Shown here: positions 1 through 9,094 of the stretch, piece after piece
Layout of the letters: every line of letters begins with the position of its first letter
Numbering within the stretch: position 1 is the first letter of the stretch
IMG/VR virus record: IMGVR_UViG_3300022927_000008
Coordinates: 1 to 64,000 of that record
Reading direction: 5' to 3' (one strand)
Length of the DNA: 64,000 bases
Source: a virus
Made by a program: the position numbers and the translations under genes
Notes under the pieces: model-generated
Seen by the model: the letters and a program-made list of their open reading frames with translations, nothing else
What the model was told of the DNA's origin: nothing
Database searches by the model: none

Positions 1-304
1 TATTTTCATATATATTATTTCTAACTGCTCCCGTTACAGTCCCATCAGAATTATATTGAGGAAGATTAACATTACGGATTTTTCCATCTGTGGTATTAAC
101 ATAATTTCCGTAGTATAATTGACGTATAGACTTAAAAAATCTATATTGTTCGGTATCTACACCCGAATCTTCATCTGCTACGAATATGACTGGTTGCCCC
201 TTTGTAATGGTAGTAGGTACAGTTCCTGAGTATGAAAAAGTTTTATGAACTGTAAGAGGACTTACAATTATGTCTTTACCGGTTAATCCTTTTAAGTACC
301 CCAT
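1..304 (-). CDS. Virion structural protein, 3' part cut by window edge
   Basis: An open frame runs from an ATG at 304 to the left edge without a stop (about 101 residues visible). It begins MGYLKGLTGKDIIVS, echoing the MGYLNNAVVTVDAI start of the 218-residue protein two genes upstream, so the two may be related virion proteins. It starts four bases after the stop of the upstream gene, in the same late operon. No family is recognised; a structural role is inferred only from position downstream of baseplate genes. Confidence 0.7.
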   Translation of the reverse strand, partial: MGYLKGLTGKDIIVSPLTVHKTFSYSGTVPTTITKGQPVIFVADEDSGVDTEQYRFFKSIRQLYYGNYVNTTDGKIRNVNLPQYNSDGTVTGAVRNNIYEN

Positions 305-307
305 TCA

Positions 308-1285
308 TTAGAAATCTAACTTAACTCTAACAAGAGCTTCTTTAGTAAAGTCTTTTTTAAGAGGTTTACTTAATTTAGCTACTGCTAGTAAATCATTAGT
401 ATCATTATAAAGACCTACTGTAGTTATAAAAGTTTGAGGGGCATTTATAAAATCACTATAATATACTTCACCTGTAGAGCCGGTTATAAATGAAGGGTTT
501 TCAGAATAATTAAATTCAGAATTTCTAGCTCTTATAAAAACGTAATCAGAAGTTACTTTTTCTTCACTATTTAATGTAAATTGAGCTTGAGCTACAATTT
601 TATCAAATAATTTTTGAGGATTTTCTCCATTAACATTTGTATTTTTATTAGTGCTTAAACTAATTTTAGTATCTAAAGCCTCCGCATCTAATAGTAAAGT
701 ACCAATATCGGGTAGGAATAAACCATAATAAACTGGATCTGTGTCATCTACTGTTCCTGCGGAACCCGATCTTAAATTAAATACTCTTCCTGCTTCATTA
801 AAACTAACTGTGTTAGTAGTAGCACTATCATCTGTGATAGCAAAGCCACTAGCTAATTTTAAGGTTAAAGATCCTGGGAGGATACCACCTTTATATCGAG
901 CTCTATTAACTGATATAGCATAAAAATGTTGAGTCGCTGGGGTAGTACTCCCATATGTAAAAGCGGTGGATTCATCACCTAAAATAATATTTTGGAATTG
1001 TCCATACACTACTGAGGAAGGTGATCTTCCGTCAATATTAGAATCAAATAACAAAGAACCTGACCCTGCTGCGTTTCCATAAGCTATTGCAAATTGTACT
1101 TCTGCATCTGTATTTGCAGATTCTGTTTGGTAAACATTTAAAAAATATTGCCCACTAGTAGCAGCTTCCTGTACTGAAGAGGTATAAAATTCTGTTAATG
1201 TAGGAACATTCCCAGTCCATGCTCCTGCTGTTACAGAATCGGCACTAATTAAAAAATCTTCAGGTTGTAATCTATTAAATGACAT
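308..1285 (-). CDS. Putative virion structural protein (325 aa)
   Basis: A 325-residue soluble protein rich in Ser/Thr/Asn/Gly with no signal peptide or membrane segment, typical of beta-rich phage structural proteins. Visible features are MSFNRLQPEDFLIS at the N-terminus and an AEVQFAIAYGNAAGSGS stretch near residue 62. It lies between the 218-residue structural protein and the truncated gene at the left edge, with gaps of only 3 bases, so it belongs to the late tail operon. I do not recognise a named family. Confidence 0.75.
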   Translation of the reverse strand: MSFNRLQPEDFLISADSVTAGAWTGNVPTLTEFYTSSVQEAATSGQYFLNVYQTESANTDAEVQFAIAYGNAAGSGSLLFDSNIDGRSPSSVVYGQFQNIILGDESTAFTYGSTTPATQHFYAISVNRARYKGGILPGSLTLKLASGFAITDDSATTNTVSFNEAGRVFNLRSGSAGTVDDTDPVYYGLFLPDIGTLLLDAEALDTKISLSTNKNTNVNGENPQKLFDKIVAQAQFTLNSEEKVTSDYVFIRARNSEFNYSENPSFITGSTGEVYYSDFINAPQTFITTVGLYNDTNDLLAVAKLSKPLKKDFTKEALVRVKLDF

Positions 1286-1288
1286 CTA

Positions 1289-1945
1289 TTATGCGCTTGT
1301 TTTTGTGATTGTTACAGGTATTGTTACCCTAGCACCACTATCTCTTCCAACTATTAATATACTAGTTTGTAGTGAACTATTAGAACCAAATAATGTGTTA
1401 ACAGTAGTGGCTGTTAAGTTAATAGTAGATCCTATTACTGTTTTAGATACACTTGTACCATAAGTTTGAGTTGAATTGGTTCCTTCACTATTACCTTCTA
1501 CACCTACCCCATTGTATGTACTTAAAGTTCTAATATCCGCGATGGTAGCTGAGTATCCGCTACTTTCAAATACTTGATTATTTCCTAAGTAATTTAAGGT
1601 TTGGGGAGTAATTGCTAATGAAGATCCTTGTTTTAATACAATGGTAGAAAATCCTGCATCTAATACAGGCATTTTAGCTGTACCTCTAGGAAGGGTAACT
1701 AATTTATATCTTAAATTTTGAGTAGAGTCTGGGAAGGCTTCTAATAAAGGCATATTTTCAATAGCTTGCCCAAAAAAAGCACTTCCTGAGGGGTGAGATG
1801 GGTTATATAAGGTATAATCTACTTCATCATCTGCTAAAGCAAATTGAGTAATTTTAAAGGAACCGTCTCCCCTTGCTAAAAGTTCTCTACCTTTAGTTGT
1901 AAGTATAGCATCTACTGTTACTACTGCATTATTTAAGTATCCCAT
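1289..1945 (-). CDS. Putative virion structural protein (218 aa)
   Basis: The 218-residue product begins MGYLNNAVVTVDAILTTKGR, followed by ITQFALADDEVDYTLYN. This N-terminal pattern looks familiar from uncharacterised tail-region proteins of marine phages, but I cannot name a function. It is the first gene after a short break (1946-1980) that carries an ATATTTAT late motif, so it may head its own late transcript with the 325-residue protein and the truncated gene downstream. Confidence 0.75.
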   Translation of the reverse strand: MGYLNNAVVTVDAILTTKGRELLARGDGSFKITQFALADDEVDYTLYNPSHPSGSAFFGQAIENMPLLEAFPDSTQNLRYKLVTLPRGTAKMPVLDAGFSTIVLKQGSSLAITPQTLNYLGNNQVFESSGYSATIADIRTLSTYNGVGVEGNSEGTNSTQTYGTSVSKTVIGSTINLTATTVNTLFGSNSSLQTSILIVGRDSGARVTIPVTITKTSA

Positions 1946-1964
1946 AGTGTTTTAAAATATATTA

Positions 1965-1972
1965 ATAAATAT
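1965..1972 (-). promoter_or_regulatory. Late-type promoter motif ATATTTAT
   Basis: On the minus strand ATATTTAT ends 19 nt before the ATG of the 218-residue structural gene. One of 13 copies in the window, with one of the longer gaps to the start codon. Confidence 0.4.
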
Positions 1973-1980
1973 TGATAAAT

Positions 1981-3531
1981 TTATTTTTCTATAATATTTG
2001 CTTGTTTTAATTCGTAAATTAATCTATCTCCTCGTTCTTTTAAGGCTTCTGAGGGGTATTGGGGTAAAATAATTCCTGAGAATGGTTGGAATTCATTTAC
2101 CTCGTTGTTTTTTTCTACATTAGCTATTAAATATCCTCCATTTTTTACTATTCTATAGTGAGTAAAATGATCCACTACACTTTGACTTGTTATATAAGGG
2201 GATAAGGTAAGGTAATAACGTCCATCATCTCCAATAGCTGTTTCTATAATTTTATGGACTTTATTTTTATTATATTCAAATCTCATTTCATCCCCTACCT
2301 CAAAAGTAAAAGGAGTGGTAATAGGATTAAAAGTAGAATCAGTCTCTGTAGGATCCCAAGAAGCAGCATCAGGATGTAATCTAAAAGTAAATCCACCCTG
2401 TGCAAAAGTTGAAAGTTGGGCTGATGCTGTTAAAATAGAGAATCCACCTTGGTTGTTTAATACACTTCCTGTGTTTGAAGAGTAATAAGGTTCAAAATAT
2501 GGTGAAAAAGTAGCATTTATTCCTTCAATAAGTACATCTCCTGGAGCATATTCTTGTATTGATCTAAAATCTCCATATTTCACAAAAAATCCTACAGAAT
2601 AACCTTCAGATGGTGAATCTGAGGCTATTTGTACTTTTACCTCATCCCCACTTAAAAAATTATTAAAAGGAGTTTCTATAGGAATAGCTATCCAAGTAGT
2701 ATTATCTGAAGTGGTGGATGTAGTAACCTCTTTGTACACCTCATCATTTACTACAATTCTTATTCTAAATGTAACGGGTGTAACTATATTGACAGAGGTA
2801 GGATCTATTTGTATATAAACATTACTACGAAATTTTAATCTAGTTCCTGCAGTATATGTATCACTTACTAAGGTATAGGCTATATTATCATATTCAATCC
2901 AATCATATCCCCCACCATCAGACTGAGAAATTGGGATAGAAGGGTATGAGAAGGTTATATCTTGGAATGTAGAATTAAATTGACTCGTATTATCACTAAG
3001 AGATGCGGTAAATCTACTAGTAAGATTTTGGGCATCAGTAATAATATCTTGTCCTTGAGTATTTGAAAAACTAGCAGTACTAGCATAAGCTGAAGGCGAA
3101 GAACCTGTTTCAGTAGTAGAAATTAAAGTTAAAGTCCCTACATCATATATGGTTTGTTCTCCTGATAGGTTTTGATTTAATACTGTGGCATTATCTGCTC
3201 TAATGACAGCTGTTTTTCCTTTACCAAAATTTTGAGTAACGTTTAAAGCTGATACTGAATCAACAGATGGTTTTGAGGTCCCTAACTCAGAATCTACTAA
3301 ATATGTTATTCTAAATTGAGTTTTGTCTATAAGCTCAGGGCCTGCATCCCCTGCTTCGTCAAATACTGCAAAATATTCTTGGGTTTGCTCAATAACAGGT
3401 AATCCCCCTAATACTCCTCCTAAATCTAACCCTGTCTCAGCTTCTAATTGAGATTGGATATTACCTGGGTTAGGGGGAGGGGGGAAATAAGGAAATTGAC
3501 CTGAATCTGCTCCTGTTAACTTTTTAGCCAT
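1981..3531 (-). CDS. Putative virion structural protein (516 aa)
   Basis: A 516-residue protein with a Pro-rich N-terminus (FPPPPNPGN near residues 15-25), long Ser/Thr-rich beta-like stretches and an amphipathic C-terminal helix (SEALKERGDRLIYELKQANIIEK). It has no signal peptide. It lies directly downstream of the 1350-residue baseplate protein (3-base gap), a position that in T4-like phages is occupied by wedge or fibre-attachment proteins. No family recognised. Confidence 0.75.
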   Translation of the reverse strand: MAKKLTGADSGQFPYFPPPPNPGNIQSQLEAETGLDLGGVLGGLPVIEQTQEYFAVFDEAGDAGPELIDKTQFRITYLVDSELGTSKPSVDSVSALNVTQNFGKGKTAVIRADNATVLNQNLSGEQTIYDVGTLTLISTTETGSSPSAYASTASFSNTQGQDIITDAQNLTSRFTASLSDNTSQFNSTFQDITFSYPSIPISQSDGGGYDWIEYDNIAYTLVSDTYTAGTRLKFRSNVYIQIDPTSVNIVTPVTFRIRIVVNDEVYKEVTTSTTSDNTTWIAIPIETPFNNFLSGDEVKVQIASDSPSEGYSVGFFVKYGDFRSIQEYAPGDVLIEGINATFSPYFEPYYSSNTGSVLNNQGGFSILTASAQLSTFAQGGFTFRLHPDAASWDPTETDSTFNPITTPFTFEVGDEMRFEYNKNKVHKIIETAIGDDGRYYLTLSPYITSQSVVDHFTHYRIVKNGGYLIANVEKNNEVNEFQPFSGIILPQYPSEALKERGDRLIYELKQANIIEK

Positions 3532-3534
3532 CTT

Positions 3535-6500
3535 TTATTCTTTAAAACCTTGAATGTTAAATCCAACAGAACTTACTTTAGTTCCCTTATACCTACCATT
3601 AGTCCATGAAGTAGAACTATAATTTGAGTCTTGTACTGGGGCTTTCACTGCGTTTCCTTCTATTATTTGATCCAAGTTAACAGGGGTTAATATTCCATTC
3701 CCTTGGGGACTTGATGAATAATCTATATCCATAAATACACTAGATTCTCTATTACGCGATACGTTATTTAAAATTGGTGAATCACTTAGTAAAGTAGTAT
3801 TAGTTACTAAATCTTCATTGTATATTACTTTAGAATTAAAGGTAACATCATTAAGAACTCCATTTATAAAATCACTTGGGAGATCTTGTAGTGGGTAGGG
3901 CTCAACGGTTATTGAATAAAAATTCCCCCCAGACCCAAAGTTATAGACAGCAGGACCTGTAGATATAAATGTGGCTGTTCCTGGATAATCTCCTAAAGTT
4001 TGTATTGTAATAGGGGTACCGTTAGTAATATTGTTATAATAATTTGATCTATCTTCAGTATTACTATCATATTTTCCAATTTTAAAACTATCTAAAGTAG
4101 AATTACCGTCTGTATAATATCTTATCTGTCCATTAGAGGTTATTTGTCCATATACATTTGCCTTAGTATTATCGTAAGGAGCTACAAAACTACCATTAGT
4201 TCCCTTTTCCCTTATATCTATAGTATTTAAATTACCATCAGTTACAGTAACCTTACTACCCCCTAATTCACCATTATAAAATTCTTCTTGTGTATCACGT
4301 GTTTCTTTTAAATTACCTACTTTGGTTATAAGAGTTTCTTGCCAACTTTGGGAAACAAATGAAGTAGGTACCATAGGACCTGGGGGGTAAGGTTTACTTC
4401 CTGTAATTAAATTACCTAAAGAATCAAATTGACTACCACTCCAATAATAATTTAAACCATTTACAGCATTAAATACCCCACCACCACCACCTTCAATTTG
4501 TCCTATTGTAGGTACAGTTGCTTCATAACTGTGAGAAGTTATACTAACTAAAGCTGGGTTGTGTTTGTTTCTTTCTAGTAAGTGTTGTTTAATAATAATC
4601 CCTGATGCTAAGCTGGATCTGGCAGGAGTAAAATCTTTAATCATTTTAAATAGAGAACTATCAAAATATTTTATTAATCTTACAAAATCTTTCCAATCAT
4701 AAGGAGCAGAGTATTTTTGGAAATAACTTTCTGCTTCTTTATTTAGTGCTAGATATGAAGTTTCACCTGCTACTTCAAATTTGCTAGGATCTCCTATATA
4801 CGAACCTAAATCAAAGTTATTATTATAAGTAGCAGCTATATCATCATTAATTTCATTTTGAGGAGAAAATCCTACTTCCATATAATGAACATCAGGAACT
4901 TCTTTTGTAGTATTTAGTGCTTTTTGTTGTATACTACTTATGTTACTTAGGGTAGTACCTGTAATAATGGGGTTATTTTCTTCAATTTTATAGGAAACTC
5001 TATTTTTAATACCTACAACAGGTTCTTTATAATAAACAAATTCATTATTTTCAATAAAAGTGGGTAGGTTTTGAGGGGGGTAATTATAAACCTGATCACC
5101 AGCACTGGCAAATGAAAGGTATTTAAAAGAACCCGCTCCTCCAGCAATCACTCCTTCGGGGTCTCCTGATCCCGTTGTAGATCGGGGATGAATAGATACA
5201 TATGAAGGATCTGTAGAATTAGCTGTGGTATTTAAATCTGATCCTAAGGGGGCCCTAAAAGCTAAATTATCTAATCCTGTATCTAAGGAAAAGGGATTCA
5301 TTATAAGATTATCTACCTCTTCCCCACTTAAGACATCTTTATAAAATCTTAATTCTTGGAATATAAATTTTCCATTATTAGTAGAGGCATTTCCATATAT
5401 TTCTGTAGTATCTCCTGAAATTACATTAGAACCCGCATTACTATTAATTTTATATACGCGTTTAAATCCATCATTACCATGATTTGTGCTGCTTCCCACC
5501 ACAGCTATATTTTTATTTAAAATTCCTATAGTCCACCACTCCCCATTAAAAAATGGAGCCTTTATTCCTGCTTGCCCATTACCTATATCAAGTGTTCCCC
5601 TATATGTAGTCCAACTTCCTGAAGGTATAGATCCATCATAACTCCCACTGTTCTCAGCATTACCTGTATATCTTAATGTGATATCATTACCAAAATTTGC
5701 AAGTATGTGGTCTGTATTATTGGGGGGCAGTGAACCTGAGATCCATTTTGTTCTAAAAAATACTCCATTAGGTACCCCACCTCCCCATTTAGGATGTAAT
5801 GTAAGCTTTGTTTGGAATCGACCCTTAGTCATCCCAAAATTAGAAACTTCTTCAAATGTTTTCCATCTAGTACTATCACTTTTATAACCTCCAAATTCGG
5901 ATACTCTTAAAATTGCCTCAGGTATACCAAAAGTATTAATTAAAGCTCTTAAACCTTCAACAGATCCTTTCTTTTTAAGTAAAAAAGGAAGATTATGGAA
6001 TATACGTTTATAAACCCCTTTTACAGCATCTTCTTTTGGTTCAGGATCTGCTATATCTATAGTAGTAGTATTTATTTCTCCACTTCCTGAAATGATACCT
6101 GTACCTCCTTCTGAGTTAACAGTTGTTAAAGCAGATGTTAAATCTAAGTCTGATATATTATTTTGATAAACATTTATACCCATAGAGGTAAGGGCATCTC
6201 TTACAGCATCTTTAGATATACCCCTATCTAATCTATTATCACCATCATATCTATTAGAAATATCTTTTATATAAACCCAAATGTTATCAAAATGTTGACC
6301 CACCATATCCATGAACAATAGATATGAAGCATTTCTCTCATCAGATTGAACATATTCAGGTAAACTACTAACTAATCTATCAACACTTTCATTATCATAA
6401 TTAGAGGCTGAAAGGATTTGAGTGTTTAGCCATGAAAGGGCATCTGCACTTCCTGTTCCTGCTAAAGTATAGGTTGGAGTTGAATTAGTTTTAGGATAGA

Positions 6501-7587
6501 TATTTGAAGAACCTGATGAGTAATATTGGTATCTTTCGTATCCATCAAAATTTTCTTTTATTTGGCGTATTTGTTGTTCTAATACGACTGTACTAGAGGA
6601 TATACTAGTGTTTGATAATGAATCTAAAATAGATATTTCATTTTCATACCCCTCAATTAATCCCACTTTGTAATAAAAATTCCTAACCCTTTCTTCTGCT
6701 GAGCTAAAATATACAAAATTGTTAAAGTCACTGTAGTCTATATTTACCTTTATACCTTTGTTATTTAATAAGGCTTGTATTTCATCATATGATGATGATA
6801 AACTAATATTTAAGATATCATTAGAAGATTTATAAATCGTGTCATTATTAGATTTATCTGCTACATTAATATTAAAATTAGGAGCTCCTATTTTTTTGGG
6901 TTGGGGTTTTGGAAAAACTTTAGGCTCAAACCTAATACTATATGAAACTTCATCTGCAGTTTGTAAAGATACTGTTAAAGAATCTTTTATTTCTATTTGC
7001 TCTGGAAGTGCTTCATATAGTTTTACTAAAATTGAATATTGTTGAGTATTAGTAGTGTCTAATAATATATTATTAGCTATTGAAATAATATTATTTCCTA
7101 AATCTAATCTAAAATCTTCAAAGTAAGGAGAATCATTTAAATCATTTAAAAAAACTAAAACCCCTTCTTGTAGTTCTTCATTAGTTAAATTATTGCTAAC
7201 TATTCTAACTTCTGTCCTATCTGAAGATATTTGAGTTATAAAAAATGGGGATTCTAAAGAAGAAGATATTTCATCTCGTAAGAAGTTATAATATACTGTA
7301 TAATTACCCTGATCATATCCTTCTCTTTTTAAATCTTCTTCAGGATCTACAGTTACCGTGGATACTGAATTGGTTACATTATTATAGTTTAGAATTACCC
7401 TATAATTGGTGTATTGTGGATTAAAGTGTCTTAATAAACCTTGCTCATCATATATGGACAATTCCACCCTATCAGTTTTTGGGTTAAATTGTGAAACTGA
7501 ATCAAAGGCAGGGATTAAGGAAAGGTCTTTGCTGGTGTAACTTTCTACTACATCTCCTGTTATTTTATTTAAAGTTACCTCAGCCAT
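3535..7587 (-). CDS. Large baseplate/tail protein, gp7-like by position, with LamG-like insert
   Basis: The largest protein in the window (1350 aa). Around residues 545-580 it carries LPFLLKKKGSVEGLRALINTFG followed by GIPEAILRVSEFGG, resembling the tail-protein-I type segment of contractile tail baseplates. Residues about 600-770 look like a concanavalin/laminin-G type beta domain (FFNGEWWTIGILNKN ... FIFQELRFYKDVLSGEEVDNLIMNP). The C-terminal third contains a Gly-rich region near GGGGGVFNAVNGLNYYWSG. It follows gp6 and two smaller genes, where T4 places wedge protein gp7 (about 1030 aa). The gp7 equivalence is inferred from size and order, not direct similarity. Confidence 0.7.
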   Translation of the reverse strand: MAEVTLNKITGDVVESYTSKDLSLIPAFDSVSQFNPKTDRVELSIYDEQGLLRHFNPQYTNYRVILNYNNVTNSVSTVTVDPEEDLKREGYDQGNYTVYYNFLRDEISSSLESPFFITQISSDRTEVRIVSNNLTNEELQEGVLVFLNDLNDSPYFEDFRLDLGNNIISIANNILLDTTNTQQYSILVKLYEALPEQIEIKDSLTVSLQTADEVSYSIRFEPKVFPKPQPKKIGAPNFNINVADKSNNDTIYKSSNDILNISLSSSYDEIQALLNNKGIKVNIDYSDFNNFVYFSSAEERVRNFYYKVGLIEGYENEISILDSLSNTSISSSTVVLEQQIRQIKENFDGYERYQYYSSGSSNIYPKTNSTPTYTLAGTGSADALSWLNTQILSASNYDNESVDRLVSSLPEYVQSDERNASYLLFMDMVGQHFDNIWVYIKDISNRYDGDNRLDRGISKDAVRDALTSMGINVYQNNISDLDLTSALTTVNSEGGTGIISGSGEINTTTIDIADPEPKEDAVKGVYKRIFHNLPFLLKKKGSVEGLRALINTFGIPEAILRVSEFGGYKSDSTRWKTFEEVSNFGMTKGRFQTKLTLHPKWGGGVPNGVFFRTKWISGSLPPNNTDHILANFGNDITLRYTGNAENSGSYDGSIPSGSWTTYRGTLDIGNGQAGIKAPFFNGEWWTIGILNKNIAVVGSSTNHGNDGFKRVYKINSNAGSNVISGDTTEIYGNASTNNGKFIFQELRFYKDVLSGEEVDNLIMNPFSLDTGLDNLAFRAPLGSDLNTTANSTDPSYVSIHPRSTTGSGDPEGVIAGGAGSFKYLSFASAGDQVYNYPPQNLPTFIENNEFVYYKEPVVGIKNRVSYKIEENNPIITGTTLSNISSIQQKALNTTKEVPDVHYMEVGFSPQNEINDDIAATYNNNFDLGSYIGDPSKFEVAGETSYLALNKEAESYFQKYSAPYDWKDFVRLIKYFDSSLFKMIKDFTPARSSLASGIIIKQHLLERNKHNPALVSITSHSYEATVPTIGQIEGGGGGVFNAVNGLNYYWSGSQFDSLGNLITGSKPYPPGPMVPTSFVSQSWQETLITKVGNLKETRDTQEEFYNGELGGSKVTVTDGNLNTIDIREKGTNGSFVAPYDNTKANVYGQITSNGQIRYYTDGNSTLDSFKIGKYDSNTEDRSNYYNNITNGTPITIQTLGDYPGTATFISTGPAVYNFGSGGNFYSITVEPYPLQDLPSDFINGVLNDVTFNSKVIYNEDLVTNTTLLSDSPILNNVSRNRESSVFMDIDYSSSPQGNGILTPVNLDQIIEGNAVKAPVQDSNYSSTSWTNGRYKGTKVSSVGFNIQGFKE

Positions 7588-7948
7588 TAGTATTATTTTG
7601 TGTTGCCTCTAATTGTGCTATTTGAAGATCTGCTAATTCTTTTTGAGTTGCTAACAAATCAGTTCTTAAAGAAGATATTTCAGCATATAAAGCATCTAAT
7701 TCCTCATTAGTTTGCTCGTCTCCTACATACTCAGTACTTTTTTGAATTAAAACATTATGAGAATTTACACCTGTTTTGGGTATTTCAAAAAATAAATTAT
7801 CATATGCTACAAAAAATTCCTCAATAGTTAAAGTATTATCTTCTTCTACGGGTTGGGGTGGGAGTAATTCTTTAAAAGAAGTATCTATAGTTTTAGTATA
7901 CTTAGTTTTATCAAATACTGTTTTATTTAATTCTACCCTTGTACTCAT
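7580..7948 (-). CDS. Small baseplate-operon protein with C-terminal coiled coil
   Basis: A 122-residue protein. The last 45 residues (NEELDALYAEISSLRTDLLATQKELADLQIAQLEAT) form a clear heptad pattern, so a coiled-coil oligomerisation segment is likely. The start overlaps the stop of the upstream 382-residue gene by 4 bases (ATGA) and its own 3' end overlaps the 1350-residue gene by 8 bases, indicating translational coupling within the baseplate operon. No family recognised; a connector or assembly role is possible. Confidence 0.75.
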   Translation of the reverse strand: MSTRVELNKTVFDKTKYTKTIDTSFKELLPPQPVEEDNTLTIEEFFVAYDNLFFEIPKTGVNSHNVLIQKSTEYVGDEQTNEELDALYAEISSLRTDLLATQKELADLQIAQLEATQNNTNG

Positions 7949-9093
7949 CCATTTATAACTTTAAAATAATAATTATCATCTAAAATTAAAACTTGATTAT
8001 CTATAGGAACTTTTAACATTATTTGATAGTACCTCTCAGGTTCTAATCCATTCATATACACATCAAAATAACTACTAGTGGCATCAGCACTTACTCTAGT
8101 ATAAATATCATCGAAACCTACTACAAATTCATTAGTATCTAAATCTTTTATAGCATATGATGAAGATATTGGTAAGTAATGTTGAGTAGTATAAATAGAA
8201 GAAGTTTGGTAAGTTCTTGGGGGGAATTTAGGTCTACAATTTATTTTAAATCTGTGTATACTTTCCCTTCTAAATTCCCCAGGATTATTGTCTAGTGTTG
8301 CTACTAAATCGTGAGTATTAATTATAGGTATAGAGGAAGAAGCAGTAGCAAATAAATGATCTTTCCATTTAAATTCTAATTCTGGGGGGTATATAGTATT
8401 AGTATCAATAGAATAATACTTTATAGTAGCCTGTTTATAAAGTCCCCCTGCTTCATCAGTTTTACTTTGTTTTACAATAAATCCATTATTATCAAAACCA
8501 TTACTAGTTAAACCTTTAGATTGGCTATACCAAGTCTTAAAAATATCAGTAACATTAACATTTAAGTCTTTATTACTAGTATAATTATAAGTTTGGGTAG
8601 GAGTTATATTTAACCCTAAGGCCGATCCTGTATACCAAGTGCCTCCTCCTGCTACATTACCATATGATCCTGTTACATTAGGACCCCATCCTGAGGTTTC
8701 CCAAGCGTCTGATCCTGAATAAGACCTATAAACCCACCCACACCCATTGCTTACTTCAGGTGTATCATTATAATGGCCTGTCCCCATATTCCACTCTTTA
8801 GATACGGGAAATACTTCTACTGTGGTACTTGTGTTTAAATTTTCAACAACAGCTATATAACACTTTAGATTGACTTGTATATTTTCAAAAGAACTACCTG
8901 TACCATAAGAAGAACTAATAGTAGTATCTACTAAGGAGTTAATTTCATCCTGGGAAAATTGCACAAGGTATCTACTTAATTCGCCATTTACATCTGTACT
9001 AGTTTCTATAATAGAATCTAATCCTGTGTTTTTAACAGGATATTTAGAATATATAGTAGTGTCTTTAGTAGGGAATAATTTATATACAGCCAT
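7945..9093 (-). CDS. Putative virion protein with DNRLRE-like beta domain
   Basis: A 382-residue protein. Its N-terminus (YKLFPTKDTTIYSKYPVKNTG) followed by SRYLVQFS near residue 42 resembles the start of DNRLRE-type beta-sandwich domains, in which a 'D-T-x-I/V-x-S' strand precedes a conserved R-x-L-L/V-x-F strand. It lies immediately after gp6, where T4-like phages carry wedge proteins. The DNRLRE assignment is from pattern only; a baseplate wedge component of the gp8 class is the alternative. Confidence 0.65.
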   Translation of the reverse strand: MAVYKLFPTKDTTIYSKYPVKNTGLDSIIETSTDVNGELSRYLVQFSQDEINSLVDTTISSSYGTGSSFENIQVNLKCYIAVVENLNTSTTVEVFPVSKEWNMGTGHYNDTPEVSNGCGWVYRSYSGSDAWETSGWGPNVTGSYGNVAGGGTWYTGSALGLNITPTQTYNYTSNKDLNVNVTDIFKTWYSQSKGLTSNGFDNNGFIVKQSKTDEAGGLYKQATIKYYSIDTNTIYPPELEFKWKDHLFATASSSIPIINTHDLVATLDNNPGEFRRESIHRFKINCRPKFPPRTYQTSSIYTTQHYLPISSSYAIKDLDTNEFVVGFDDIYTRVSADATSSYFDVYMNGLEPERYYQIMLKVPIDNQVLILDDNYYFKVING

Positions 9094-9094
9094 A

